From Theocolax elegans (taxonomy: Eukaryota > Arthropoda > Insecta > Hymenoptera > Cerocephalidae), in assembly GCA_026168455.1 (NCBI GenBank), contig CM047426.1, positions 30,935,058-30,999,057 on the forward strand: a DNA stretch of 64,000 nucleotides, in the 5' to 3' direction. The position numbers and the translations under genes are program-made. The notes beneath the pieces are model-generated. The model worked only from the letters and a program-made list of their open reading frames with translations. It ran no database searches and had not been told where the DNA came from. Positions 1-13,025 of the stretch are shown here, one piece after another. Each line of letters starts with the position of its first letter. Position 1 is the first letter of the stretch.

Positions 1-756
1 TAATAATAATAACATTGATATATTTATAGTAATCCTTCAGATTAGTATCATAATTCTTGTAAGGGTTGTAAAACTAAATCCAGCATTATAATGTTTAATA
101 ATTAATTTTTTATAATTGTATAATAATATTTGTATTTTTAACAGCTTACAGGAGATTTATTGATACTGAAAAAAGTGGAGATACTTTCTACCACTCCAAA
201 GTAAGTGCATAAATTTTTTTGCAATGATCATACTAATAAATTCATCGTTACAAGGCTGACAGTTTCTGACTATAAAAAGACATCTTTCAGACAGCATTAG
301 GTTTTCAGAGTCCGGAGCAGAATTGCTGATTTTCACTATTTAAGGTTTAAATGGCTTACAAGAGAGTGACAGCATACATTTATGTCTTTAAAAGTATTTT
401 AATGAAAAGTTCAGAAAATTTTACAAAAAAAGTCATAGTTATGTTTTTAGTGAAAAATGCATCCCCTGGGAGCTGCAAATTCATGAGAATGGGCATATAA
501 TGCAAAAAAGTGCTAAGATGTCAACTTTGACTCTCTGTAACTTAAATTAATGGTCCCAAAAAATCTGAAAAAATTCAGGAGAACTACTGGATACCTCTAA
601 AACATATGCCCACAGTTATAGCAATATTAATTTTTTTCATCTTCGATTTCATAGAGAACCACCCATATATATAAAGTTTACATATAGTTATGCATACACA
701 TGTGTGTATGTATGCATTTCATAGGAATTCTGCTTAATGATAACGGTTAAACTTAC
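1..756 (-). other. Start of the downstream intron of the Rbp6-like gene
   Basis: The intron begins at the GTAAGT donor reading leftwards from 756 and continues past the window edge. It is AT-rich and holds no further RRM exon. The only other feature noted is a short plus-strand exon-like interval at 145-200. Confidence 0.7.
145..200 (+). other. Candidate 56-nt plus-strand exon (unrecognised)
   Basis: Seen: a T-rich tract ending in TTTTTAACAG (to 144), 56 nt of sequence, then the strong donor AAA|GTAAGTGCA at 201. Two frames are open. One reads LTGDLLILKKVEILSTTPK; the other reads YRRFIDTEKSGDTFYHSK and ends exactly at a codon boundary. An alternative acceptor AG lies 7 nt downstream (to 151). 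I do not recognise either peptide. It lies antisense to the Rbp6-like gene, so it would belong to a nested or overlapping plus-strand transcript. It may also be a chance pairing of splice signals, since both consensus sites occur at random in AT-rich introns. Confidence 0.3.
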
Positions 757-841
757 TTTTTTGCCATCTAGTTCGTGAGTGCCTTGAGCTAAAACTTTAT
801 CTACACTAGCTGGATCTCCAAATGTGATGAATCCAAAACCC
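757..841 (-). CDS. Rbp6: Internal exon of Musashi-family RNA-binding protein (Rbp6-like), RRM1 C-terminal half
   Basis: Seen: on the minus strand a pyrimidine-rich tract ends in TTCTGTTACAG at 842, followed by an 85-nt open exon that closes on the donor GTAAGT (756-751). The first base completes an Arg codon started in the upstream exon, and 28 full codons follow, so the exon enters in phase 2 and leaves in phase 0. The peptide starts [20 protein letters not shown] and continues THELDGKK. With the split Arg it forms RNP1 (RGFGFITF), the beta-3 strand that stacks on RNA bases, followed by alpha-2 and the beta-4 lead-in. Known: Musashi proteins have two RRMs that bind UAG-containing 3' UTR sites and control translation; in Musashi/Rbp6 proteins the next residues are of the DPKVAFPRR type. 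Inference: GTHELDGKK fits Rbp6 better than Drosophila msi. RNP2 (FIGGLSW type) and the second RRM are not visible in this window. Gly at position 8 of the exon, where Ser or Ala is usual, is a mild difference. Confidence 0.9.
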
Positions 842-3800
842 CTGTAACAGAAATAAAATGGGTTTAGTTTAATAAATGCAGAATATGGTTTTAAATGCAT
901 TAACTGTACTTCGATCAGTAAAGATAAAGTATTTAATTAATGAAGAAAATAATATTTTTAATTATATATTCTTATTAATATTTAAAATTTGAACTATTAC
1001 GAATAATTAAATTAATAGTTAATTGAATATGACACTTTACATAAATATAAAAATATATAAATAAATACAAGACACAAAACTAAATCTATAATATATGACG
1101 TGTTATTAAATCTTTTAACAAAAGATAAAACTAAAATTTTTTCTATACACAGACGTTCGTAGAATATTACTGATCATATATAAATAATTATAGTCTTATA
1201 TATGAAAATATTAATAATAATATAATAATAGAATTAGAATCGACATGAAGCCGGCGAAGTGTACATAATAATTACGTATGATAGTACTATTTAAAGTAAA
1301 TGTTATAACAGAATATAAAAATATTGTAATACAAAATGTAACAAATATTTATACAATTGTGGTATTAATTTTTATTGTATTAATTTTAGTTAGTATTGAA
1401 TCAACGTCAATTTATTAGAATTGAATAATTTAATTATATAAACCTATGTACTGTGATAAAACCCATTTGTAACTTTGGTATTAATTACAGTTTAGTCCAA
1501 TAGAGTAATAAAGATTTAACCGCTTTTTTATGAAAAAGATTATATAATTTACTGTATTTCTTATAACATTCTCACCTCGTTATTAAATGCCCATTCGACT
1601 AAAATAATATAAATTTAATTTTTAGAATTCGAAAATAATCTGCCATATTATTAAGTTAGATAATCATAATCTCTTAACTGATGTTAACACAATTCTTGTA
1701 AATGTATTATTAATTATTTTATATCTAACATGAATTGATATTTTAATTTAACATTTATATTTATTTATTTTATGTATTATTGTGCTACGTATGTTAAATC
1801 AATACAATAAAAACAGCACAATTTATGTACTTGAATTAAACAAGAATAATGCACACACTCATTACAAAAACTTGCCTAATATGGCAATGAATTATTAAAT
1901 GAAATAGTTTATCTATACATTTTAACAACACATACATGTATATACTTCAAATAAACAGTAGCACTTATGGTTCGGTATAAACTACGAATAATTATAATTG
2001 CAGGATAAGCACATTAAAAGCAGTAGGTTGGCAGAGCTCTGCCTGACGGATTAACTAGCTTTGAGACGCACAAATTAAAAATTTCGATTTTGTAAAATTC
2101 ACCAATCGTCTAAAATAATGATAAGCCCCAAAAGCTCATTTGTCATTTCATACCATTATAAATTTGGTGCTAGATCACGATAGCACGCTTACAATTTTTT
2201 GATTAAATATTAAATTAGTAACAATTTGGAGTGTCAGTTATGTCCAATATAAGTATATGCGATTTAAAATTAAATAAAGTTAATAATTACCTAATCTAAT
2301 AAGTATTTTATATCAATTTTTGTTGGCCAACTGCAATATTTTATAAAGTCGTGCTGTTTAATAAAAAAAAATAGGTAAAACATAGCTTTGGTGATAAATA
2401 ACTAAAAAAAGTGAAAATTAACATTAACACTTTAAATACGTATAGAAATTAAACGCAGAACAAATGTAATTAAATATTCCAACTTACTGAAAAATAAAAT
2501 AGGTATTAAAAATGGAGAAATATGTAGCATATCTCAAAGCATGCAATAATTTTGTATAAATTTTTTTATGATTCCCGGTAACCACTATCAGAGCCCAGGT
2601 CTTTAAGTAAAACAAATATCGGTCGAGCACAACGAGACGCTATAAATCCATGGGTGCCGAGTATATAGATATATTAAAAGACAATTTTGGCCGGAAGCCC
2701 CGGTAGCTATATCTTGGCCGTTCGAGCGTGCGAATTCTCCTACCCAGGACCGGACGCAAAGCGGTTTGCATTTTTCATGCCAAGGCTCGGCGCTCTCGGC
2801 AGTTATTGAAAATATTTACATGTTATTTATGGACCACACATGCTTCACCAGCCGAACTCGGCAATATCTACCCTCCACGACCCTCCACAACCCTTTTCCT
2901 CGATCCCTTTAACGGTCTGTGCTAGCCGGGGCTAGTTTTATCGTATTTGTTCGATTTGATAAAACCCTGACTTTGCCTTCCTAATTTGAATCTATTGAAT
3001 CCTTTTAAAATTTTTCGAAATTCTATAACGAAATTGAGATTTAATTATTTTTCATAAATATTCCATTTTTATTTATTTTATTTATATTGATTAATTAATA
3101 ATAATTTAGTTTCTTGCAGTTCGTAAAATCTTGAAATCCAATGAATTATCAATTATACACTAATAATCAGCGAAATTACTTGTTATAATTATAAGTAGTA
3201 GAAGATGTCATGAGAAAGGTGTAAGTAAGACGAATAGTTAGATTTATCAATATAAACTAGGTTACGCCAAGCATTTGCAAATATTTAAAATAACTGAACT
3301 AGCGTTATTGAATTTAACTGATAAAATGGTTAGAATAATTATTTCATATAATTAAAACTGCTAATTCACTGTTACTTACAGTAACCATTAAATATAGTCA
3401 CTATAACTGATTGATAATTTAAAATGAGGAAACTACCGTTTCTTTGAGTAATCAGTAATCATTGTTGCGATAACTACTTCAAATTGCTAAATTTACTAAA
3501 TTTTTCATTGATTTGAACAAAAAAATCGTTTAAAGAATGGAATTAAGCGCTAGAAGAACAAAAGTCATAATAAATTCAAGATTATTAAAGCAATTTATAA
3601 GTTTGAACTATCTTTTTCACTATGTGATACACTGGAATAAATTATTATGTTATTTTTTTGTTGTTTTAAGCAATATACTTGGTAAGTACTATGAACTAAC
3701 TGATTCTTGTCAGAAACAAATCAGTGTTTGTTGCAACCAAAATAAAATAGTTCATTTAACCATTTGATTGCTCGACGTAACTTACAGTAACATTTTTTTA

Positions 3801-4340
3801 TCATGTCCCAAAAAATGAATCGGTTATCCTTCCTACATATTGGTCATTACTAACTTACTATCTATCAGGTAGGTTAACGCAACTATCCACGGTTACTTGT
3901 GTCCTTTCTAGAAATATTAATACTTAGATTAAGCAACATTTTATCGTGTATTTTTAAGAAAATAGGAATTTAACACATGTTCACATGATTTTTAATAAAA
4001 ACTAGGTCCCTTATTGAAAAATAAAAATACTTGGCTAGAAATACATCTCTGTTTGTAAATGTATAAGTAGAAATTCCCCACGCTAAGCCGAACTGACATG
4101 AGTGTTATCGTATACAATATTCATGCACGAACCTTGCATGAACTTACAATCATTCTCTTAACTCTTTCAATACGAAGTATCAATTTAAGTCTGACCTCCT
4201 TCTATAAATTGAGTATTGTATCTATAAATGTTCTAAATATTTCATTGCATTTATAGGCCGATTTTCAAATGTAAAAAAATATCAAACTAGAGACCTAATA
4301 ATATTAAAAAAAATATTAAAAAAATACCGTAGTTGAATAC
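842..4340. other. AT-rich intronic sequence, nothing recognised
   Basis: Almost entirely A/T-rich sequence with frequent stops in all frames. A slightly GC-richer patch at about 2580-2940 contains a 65-codon plus-strand frame with no recognisable motif. I see no splice-bounded exon, tRNA or long repeat here. Confidence 0.6.
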
Positions 4341-4343
4341 ATT

Positions 4344-4357
4344 TCTCTCTCTCTCTC

Positions 4358-4403
<46 letters not shown>

Positions 4404-4410
4404 GCTCTCT
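4344..4410. repeat. (CT)n microsatellite
   Basis: About 67 bp of CT dinucleotide repeat with a few interruptions (CA, TTT, CG). It accounts for the Leu-Ser repeats in the plus-strand frame starting at 4333, which is not a gene. Confidence 0.97.
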
Positions 4411-5660
4411 ATACTTGAAAACGTCCATTTTCACTATAATCAAGTTCTATCCATCAAAGAAACAGCCAATTATTTTTCTGCACTTTCGATTGAGAATTTC
4501 ATTCCTCCTATACCGAGCCTGTATTGGCAGGCCTTCTCTATACAAAACTACTTTTCCCTTTGGTTCTCCACCCACCTTCGAAATGATATTCGGCTTCGCC
4601 ATTTTTCCATTTCCGTATCCTTTCTCCCTCGCTTTATTTTTATTCTTTCGTGAAGCTCCAAGAAAGCGGTACGAGCATATAAATATATATACATACGCTA
4701 TATATCTATGTGTATGTGTTTGTTTCTCACATGCAACTAAACTTGAACTAGTGCCGCAGAAACAGATAAATTCTGTTTCTACGAAAAAGTGAACGAAGAT
4801 TAGAGTCAAGAAGATGGCTTTTATTACGCTAGCCCAATGCAGGAAGTTTGAATTGACGATATCATACGCGCGTTTCACTTCGTTCGCATATGCATTAAAC
4901 ATTTCTTATCGACTGCGATGGTATCTGTATCAATGTTGCAGATAATTGCTTTTACTGGCAAACATTTATAAGCTATTGTACTTTCATACGTTTTCTATTT
5001 AAATATCACACTTTTTCAATTTTTCAAAAATTCATAATATAATTCTCTACGTATTTATATAGTAAACATAGTGTAAATTACTTTTAAACAGTTTAATATG
5101 AATATTTCTTAAATCAATCCTAATTATCTGTAACCATGAATTTTAACTATAGTGCATTTGCTGCAGGATATCTTAGGAATTAGTTTGCTAATTTTCTGAA
5201 ATTTTGACACAATTAAACATTATTTTCAACCAATTAAATAAAATAAATTGTTGCAAAAATATAATAAATTGTTAAAGTAATGTACTAATAGTTGTATAAT
5301 ATTTAATAATAATAATAATTTAAGTTAATTATAACTATTATAAAAAATAATATAAGTTTAAGTTAATTAAAATATATTTATTATAGGTATTTTATTAATT
5401 GTATCTAAATTTTAGTGCCAGTGCAGGATAGTCACAATTAATGGTTAATAATAAAATTATTTCGAAGAATATTGGTGCTAATTAGTTAATTAATTATGTT
5501 TTCAATTAAATACAATTAGAATTTAAGTGAATTTAATTAAATGAATAGTTTAGAACGATTTTATAGTGTCACGGACATCGCCAGGCGACTTAGAAATTAT
5601 GGGGAGGATCGTGTAAGCCATAAGATGCGTCGACTAATCTAAGCGGTGCATAGCATTCCG
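4411..5660. other. AT-rich intronic sequence
   Basis: Overlapping frames at 4415-4902 on both strands read through CT-rich and low-complexity DNA and show no domain. The stretch 5570-5660 is less AT-rich and directly precedes the tRNA-like unit at 5661; it may be its flank or part of the same insertion. No other structure is visible. Confidence 0.5.
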
Positions 5661-5734
5661 GGCGTTAGCTCGATGGTTAGAGTACATTTGTAATCCAAGG
5701 TCCGTGCGTTCGAATCCTGTCGTCCGCCTTTTTT
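5661..5734 (+). tRNA. tRNA-like (Thr-type) pseudogene or SINE head with Pol III terminator
   Basis: Seen: a box A-like GTTAGCTCGATGGTTAGAGT, about 30 nt later a box B-like CGTTCGAATCC, and 5' GGCG complementary to 3' CGCC, followed immediately by six Ts (5729-5734), a canonical RNA polymerase III stop. The middle resembles a tRNA-Thr(UGU) anticodon arm (TTTGTAA) but the stem is about 2 nt short. The T stem has mismatches. A functional tRNA is therefore unlikely; a tRNA pseudogene or tRNA-derived SINE fragment that may still recruit Pol III is more plausible. No genomic tail typical of a SINE is evident. Confidence 0.55.
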
Positions 5735-7780
5735 ACTCCTCGGCTTTTTTAAACGTTACAAAATACACATGGATTCAAAATTAAATAATCTGTACTGTAT
5801 TTTCTAAGTTTAACCAGCTAGCATTGTTCCGATATAAAAGAGAAATCCTAGATTATTTTGTTAAATCTTTAAAAATAGTTAGCGAAAAAATAATTTATTT
5901 TAAATGGCTAGTATTACTATCTTTCGAAAAAAAATGTTTATGCGCTTATGTAGATAGTTATTTAACGTTAAAAGTTCATTGCAGTTTTAAACTTATGGAA
6001 ATTTAAAGCGATTGATGTATGAGATAATTTGATAGTATTTTCAAAAGGAGACAGTCCATCAATAATAAGATTTGTCAATTCTTTTAGACTTTGATAAATA
6101 GCACTTTCATTAATCAAGAACTCATAATGCCAAAAGTCAAAATAAAAGTTAATCATTTATGCGTTTTAATTATTTTTAGATTCAATTTTAATTATTATTC
6201 ATATTACACTTACACCCTTTATAAACTTTTATCAAATCAAATTCAAACACAAATATTAAATTACGTTTATATATAATTAAATGTTTACAAAAAATCTCTC
6301 AAAGTTCCTTCAAATTAGTTATATGAAGGTTGCAAAATTATTCAAATAGATTTGAGTTTCGTACGGCAATTCTATATTTTAATAATGAATACAATTATAC
6401 CTCTTATCTGCGTCAAATAATTAAAAAATGTTCATTTATTCAACTATAATTGCAAAATGATAATATGAAATGATAATACGATATGTTTGAAATAAATGCC
6501 TTTATAAATATCTACAGACATTAAACGACAATCTTGTCTACAACAAAATATGTAAATCTAAATAATTAATTATTTAATTTATATATTAAATTGTAAATTA
6601 TTACTCGCAAATAATGGACTTAATTTGCTTGAAATGGCATAGCATGCATATAATGTCACTTGTACAGTAATAATAATAATAACAATAATAATAATTATAA
6701 TAAATATAATAATCATACTCATGATATATTTTCTTTGAGATAAGTACGATTTACAAGTAATTTGAAATAAAGTTGAAAATTGATTTAAATGATTTTAAAC
6801 TATAGCGGTATTTTGCAAATGGTATTTGTGACAACCAAATTTGCACCCACTCTACATATATTACTGAATAACTATAGCTTAAATAATGCTACGTTAGTTA
6901 AATATTTTATGAAAACTGTTTAAATTTCTACTACGAATAAACCAGAAACATATTAAATTATTTAGATTACAATAAAAAATTTACATTTAAACTCTACCCT
7001 TAATATATAAACTGACAATTGCAAAAGCGTAAAAATTGTAATCGGTATACGAAGCAACATGCGTCCAATAATAACAAAAGAAAAAAATGTATTCAAAACC
7101 AAATGTATTGATTTTCTATGTAGAAAATGTTACATAATAAAAATTTCATTCGTTAATTTGTACCGTCATAAATTCAAAAGTTAAATTTAAATGTATGATT
7201 CTCTTTTTCATACTACGAAATGCAACGAACAAAAGAAAATTTTATTAAAATTATGCAAATTATTTTGTACGCGCTAATATAAAAATTTTGTTTACATTTT
7301 GTTTATTTGTAAATTAAGAAAATATCGTGGAAAATGTGGTGTCATCTGCACAGTATGAATTTTCATATAAAATTATATTATTCCCTTCTTGCATTTTATT
7401 ATTTGTGATTTTAAAAAATTACATCCAAATTAAGAAAAAGTTTTAACGAAACAAGCGTTTGAAATGGTATATTTATTGAGACATCTTTTACTAAATACAA
7501 ATAATTTTTCCGAATAATTTTTGCAATAACGTTTTCAAATTTATTCTTAATTAAAAAGTGTACAATATCTATTTCTGGAGTAAGATTTTGATATCAATTT
7601 GTATAGTTTAATTTTATGCATTAAACATTTACTCTTGTCACATATTGCTAGCTATTAACGTACATACTATTATTATATAAATATATATAGATAAAGCTTA
7701 TACAATAATACATAACGTAAACTGTGTATGTTGCAACTTGGGGATAAGGATGTTTTTGATAATACATGGCAAAACATTAT
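5735..7780. other. AT-rich intronic sequence
   Basis: A/T-dominated sequence with a short TAA-type trinucleotide tract near 6670-6710. Short frames at 5824-6276 are chance frames with no motif. No exon or element recognised. Confidence 0.5.
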
Positions 7781-7784
7781 ATGT

Positions 7785-8260
7785 TTATGTATAATAAAAC
7801 ACACAGATAGCTTCACATTGACGAAAGAGTGGTTTATTGAACTGTTTAACGTCGTTGAACATACCTGGATGTGGACATGCAGCCAGTACTGTCCACCACA
7901 TACGATGAGGCGGGCACACCGCTGCTGAAATTAACACACAGAGGCTATGTTCACTTTTACACTTTAACGCTATTGAATACACACCACCCCCTGCACCACC
8001 TGTCTCTATCTTTTTCACACTTTTTCTTATTCATTCTCTCTCTTTCACTCTCTTTCGCTATGTATACGGGACCAGCGTTTCACGTGACTAATACGTATGG
8101 CGAAAGGTCAGTCAATTCTCGTTCCATAGAGCATTGCATTCCGCCTTCGGATGTCGGCAGCTACTTGATTGTGAGATTCTCGGATATTTGTAGGAATTGT
8201 CTAATAAAGCTCTTATACCTTTGCCGTTACTACACCGAAAGTTTTCAAATGTCGAGGTAA
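7785..8260. other. Unclassified GC-richer segment with pyrimidine tract
   Basis: About 480 bp stands out from its AT-rich flanks. It starts near TAATAAAACACAC and a TTTATTGAAC motif and runs into a C/T-rich tract at about 7990-8060. Frames exist on both strands (plus 7871-8260, minus 7785-8018) but show no conserved domain. It could be a transposon (for example LTR) fragment or a regulatory block. No terminal repeats are visible. Confidence 0.3.
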
Positions 8261-10190
8261 ATTAAGAACCACTTTAAAATGCGTACCGATATAGTGTTCT
8301 TTATTATTTTATTCGTTCATTAGAAAATGGATAGTAAACTTTGCCAATCATTTTATTGCTCATTTGTAAATAAATTCAAGTTCAAATTTCGAAATCTATT
8401 TAAAAACTTTACTATATAATTACATTTTAAAATTCAAACGAAGTTTGTCATTATTTGCTTAATTAGTGCTTGCAAACAAATCGAGAATGTCACCTGTAGA
8501 TGCATTATTCTGAACAATGAGAACAAGGGTTTTGTTTAAAAATGCTGAAGTTATATATTATTTTATTCCTCTGATATTGAAATTAGAAACATAGAATCTC
8601 TTGATCAATTTATCAATGAGAATAACGTCTAAAATATTTATATATCATTTTACTAATTGCATTGTCATAAATTGCGAAAAAGTGATTTTCAAGCGTACCT
8701 AATGTCATGCATCTAAATATTGTGAATTTCGGTTTATATTCAATACGGTTTCATTGCTACAGATTAAATTTAGCAGTCATCTAATTAGAAAATAATATAA
8801 TAAAAAAACTGAATTAATTGATGCTCTATGGAACGTTGCCTCGAAAAATAATTACTAATCAACTACAACATTTACGAATACACACGCATCATCTAATTGT
8901 GGTAACAGAGTCAGGGCGGTTCTTTGGACAACGGCCGAGGTTCGCAGTGCGTTTTTATTTTTCTTTTGTCTGCGGATTGAAATTCAAACACACTCAGCGA
9001 GAAAAAACTCCTTTTTTATTGGGCTTTAAAAATTGCATCAATTTCAGTTCGACAAAGGCAGCGCGCAACGCATACGTCGAAAATTTACGTGAATTTCGTT
9101 AAAAACGAATGATGGGCACGCGTGTAGATACGTGGTTGCAAGTAAAGAAGGCGTGAAATTCATGGATATTGTAAGTCTAGCAAATAAATAAAAAAATTTG
9201 AATAATAAATGTACGACGAATTGTAGAACGCCCTACTAAATCGGCAGTCGTCCAATCAACATTAAAACACTAAACAATACACGACACTAAATTGTAACAT
9301 AACATTAATCTACTAAAAATGCAAATATATAATTATGCTATTTGTGAGTGCTTGTTTATGCAACTGAAATCCACCTAGTATTATTTTCACTCTAAATCAA
9401 CTGTAAAATTATTATTTTATTTTACTAATTAAAAATTGTATATTTTGTCGAACAAAGTGGACAACCATGCTTATCTGGTCAAAGTAACGTCAGTTAATGC
9501 ACAACTCATCAGCTATCAATAATTATATATTTTAATTTTTAACAATTCTATTATTAATGTAAAATTATATTATAGTATAAGTTCAGTATATATTTTTGGA
9601 AAGTAAAATGAATCCAAAATTATAAGCATGTGCAAGTAAAGTTAAATTTCATTTCGTGGTTTCTATACGAACGCATACACACATGAACACCTGTTTGTTA
9701 CATCCGTAACTTTTAGAGTCCCTTTCCTTACGAGAGTCAATTACCCTATACCTTAATGTATCGACAACTAATATACACAGCTTGAATAATCACTAAAGTT
9801 TACCTACTTCCATTAGTTGTAATATCAACTTAAATATTAAAAACAGTATATCATGTGTAAAAGCACATATTAAAAAGTGAAAAATATTTGCATTGCTTAT
9901 ATAACGATGAGTAGACGTAGATGGGTTGACAAAACATTCATAGTAAATGTAGAGTGTTAAATTAAGTTTAAACGTGAAACAGTTAAAAAAAGGTAAACAT
10001 CAACACGGCCAGAGGCGGGAAAGCTTTTGTTACATATGAAAATAAAAGAAAATTAGTTTATTCGGTTTCGAAATAGTTAGGATATCTATCTGTCATTCTC
10101 GAGGAAGAAGCACTGGCTCGTCTTAATTGAAACTACGAGCCAAGTTCAATTCTCAGTGATCCCTCTTCAATATAGTTGACAATGCAACTT
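8261..10190. other. AT-rich intronic sequence
   Basis: AT-rich throughout apart from a short patch at about 8890-9140. The plus-strand frame 8818-9102 has no recognisable motif or splice context. No repeat or RNA gene recognised. Confidence 0.5.
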
Positions 10191-10192
10191 CG

Positions 10193-10232
10193 TATAAAAA
10201 CATGCAGAACACAGCAGCCGCCAGTGAGACTT
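10193..10232 (+). promoter_or_regulatory. Candidate TATA/Inr core promoter
   Basis: Seen: TATAAAAA starting at 10193, and 30 bp downstream an initiator-like CCAGTGA with its A at 10223. Arthropod core promoters place the Inr (TCAGT) about 30 bp after the first T of the TATA box, so spacing and composition fit. Downstream DNA to about 10830 is CpG- and CT-rich, and a strong plus-strand donor (GTCG|GTAAGTAT) occurs at 11700/11701. Orientation is antisense to the Rbp6-like gene, so it would drive a nested or antisense RNA. No coding exon is recognised behind it. Confidence 0.3.
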
Positions 10233-13025
10233 GTTCGTTCTTCAACTTTTGCTACACTTTGGTTTTCCACCTTCCACCAGTGTTCAAAGGTTCGTATATG
10301 CCGTGGCACTTGTCACTCGGGTATTGTACGTGAATATTCTATAAAAGGCTAAGTGGAAAGAGAGGGAGGAAAAAAAGACGGAAAGATAGGGCGGCAACGA
10401 CAGCGGCGGTGAAGCTGACTAGTCGTCCCTCGTCTACTTGAGCACGACGGCTCCTACAATCCTCTACTTTTCATTCTTCTGCTGCTTCATACCCCTATTC
10501 TTAAATTCAACGACGCCTATGCTCTTTCTTTCTCTCTCGCGCTCTGGTTCTGTCCCTCTGTTTATCTCACTGTCTCCCTATCTCTATCCTTTCTCCTTCA
10601 TACCCAATAAAGATAGGAAAATCAGAGAAAGAAAGAGTGTGTCACGCCAGCATAACGCATGTATTTGTTTGACGTGCTTCTCTCTTTGGCGAGCGACGAA
10701 GGGCACATCCGGCTTGCAGTGCATCCTCCAAGAGTTCGCACGTGAGAAAACGCTAAGAGCTTCGAAGCACTTGCACAAGTTCCTGCTTACTCTCATCGAT
10801 CTACTATGCAGTTGACAGAAGTAATCAATTTCGAAGGTAACGGTCAATACCTAGGTGCAATCAGTTTGTTAAACTAATTTTTATACAAAGATTGTATTTG
10901 TAATATTTTAGTATTATACTTGTATTATAATATATATACATATATATAACAGTATTTTCAAACTAAAACTTGATTTTTTAATTAAAAAAGAGAACAAAAC
11001 GCCTATAATTTTTTAAAAAGACCATATTCTGAGAAATTCTACCAACCATAGTGGCCAAAGAGTAAAAGAGCCTTCATTAAATCAAAATCAAGTTTTAGCT
11101 CGAAAAGACCATTAAATATATTTTATATACATATATACATAACCCCAATCGTAAATTCATTTTTCTTGATGAGAAAAAAAATCATACTCGTACACTTGTC
11201 TTTCAAATAATTCAATCAATTTTTCATAGCTCTACACCATATGAATAGAGTATATCATAAGGTAACTCGATTTAATAATTGGATTCAATTAATAGAATGA
11301 CATGTTAACGTTATGGTGTACTAAATTATGAATATTCGAAGGACTTGTAAACTTTATAGTAGAGAATATTTACAAATTCTAATTATGAGAGAGATAAAAA
11401 ATGTAAAGAGAAAAATAAAACGTATAAAAATATCGTCAATTTCAATAAGTCTAGAGCTAATGGCCGTTTGGAACACAAGGAACATCGTTAATAAATTCCA
11501 TCATCATAACCGATAAGTTCTAACGAGCGTAACGAATAGCAAATCCTCATTAGAGTCCACAAGCACGCTTCCTTCATTTTCTGCAAACTTTCGTTATCTC
11601 TCGGTTTCACTTAGCTTCTCTTCGTTCTCTCTCTTGCACCTTTCTCTGAGCCGAAATCTTGGGGAAAAAGCAACGCGCTCAAGGCAGGAAGTCATAGTCG
11701 GTAAGTATCGCCCCTAAGACTTGCTCAAGAATTTACAGCACACGTGTATCTTGAAACTTCTCTTTTCCTCTTTCTATCTTCTTCTATTCTCTACACATTT
11801 TCAGTAAACAATCTTTTGCATTTTTACCTTGTCTAAAAATTTGTATTACTTCATTTAATAACTTAATTAGATGAGTATTTTATTGTTAAAGTCTGATGAG
11901 CATTTGTAAACATTTTTGAAAATAAGTAGTCATTTTGTCTTGATTGTTTATTTATCTATTTTCTGAAAATTAATAAAGAGTTAATGAAATAAAATTTTGT
12001 TTAAAGAGAACATTAACTTAAAGGGGTGTTGAATTCGTTGTATTACTATCCGGGTCATTTACTAGAGAAGTACTATTTTAATAACAAGTAGTGTTTTGTT
12101 TTTAAATTTATGAGAATTTACAGGAACATTGTCTTCTGTAATGATGCAATCTACAATTTTGCAAATTTTCGAGGTGACTGGTACATTAATTAACGAGATT
12201 AATTGTTTAAATATTGTGGATTATGTATCCGCCATGTATTGAAATCTAAATATATTTACAACAATTAATTAAACCTAAACTACTATATCAATAACCTTGA
12301 AACTTCAAACAATTATAGATTGCCTCGTAATAAAGGACTATATTCTCGTGGTTTCCTTTAATTTTTCATATAAATTATTAATTATTGTACAAATAGTATT
12401 TCTCAGCTTATATTAGTTTTTTTATTCAAAATAGTTACATCTACATTAAAGTAGCGTAAATACGTGACCTAGTTTTTGTATAAGTATATAGAACAAAAGT
12501 TTTTATTTACTAATACTTATAATATTTACTTGAAGATTATCAGTTCCACTTTTAATTTTATTCATATTCATATATTCCCTTGTTTACTTCATTATCCTCT
12601 TTACGTTCAGTTCGTTTTGCAACATTTGCTTGTTAGCTCTCCTTTCTCTAGTTCCTGACGATCGGGCTTTCTTCTCACAGACAGTTGAGAAAGGGAGAGA
12701 TCGTAAGATAAGAAGGTAGGAGATGCTAGGAAGCACCAGCACGTATGCATGCAAGGGCGCCATATCGGTTGTATTTATGTATGTAGTCTCATTGCGCTGG
12801 CGCGCGCGAAACTTACCGTAAGTACCGGCAGTTACTTAACTCGACAGTTTCTGGTATTGCTGCAGAGGAGCAGAGCGTACTCGGCATTCCACACTTATAT
12901 ATTGTCTTAAGCTACCTTCCTTTTACACATCTCTTCTTCTATTTTCCTTTTATGCCAAGAGCTAGTTATGAAGTGTTCAGCATAAATATTTACGTTACCC
13001 GTTCTCCCTCGTCTTTATCGTTTAA
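10233..13025. other. Mixed CT-rich and AT-rich intronic sequence
   Basis: 10330-10830 is GC/CT-richer with low-complexity frames on both strands; 10840-11520 and 11800-12650 are AT-rich; 11520-11760 and 12650-12900 are moderately GC-rich. A weak inverted repeat (arms near 10972 and 11085 sharing about 15 bp) lies inside. No confident exon. Confidence 0.4.

Noticed and set aside
4333..4902. Overlapping frames of 106-151 codons on both strands
   Set aside because: They translate a CT microsatellite and low-complexity sequence; no domain, no splice context, and open on both strands.
10960..11110. Inverted repeat around CTAAAACTTGATTTT
   Set aside because: Only about 15 bp match exactly within AT-rich sequence and the ends are not defined; not enough to call an element.
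12827..12880. Minus-strand exon-like interval between CCTCTGCAG and GTAAGTTTCG
   Set aside because: Only one frame is open, the peptide is unremarkable, and the donor lies in a self-complementary ACTTACCGTAAGT where both strands look like donors.
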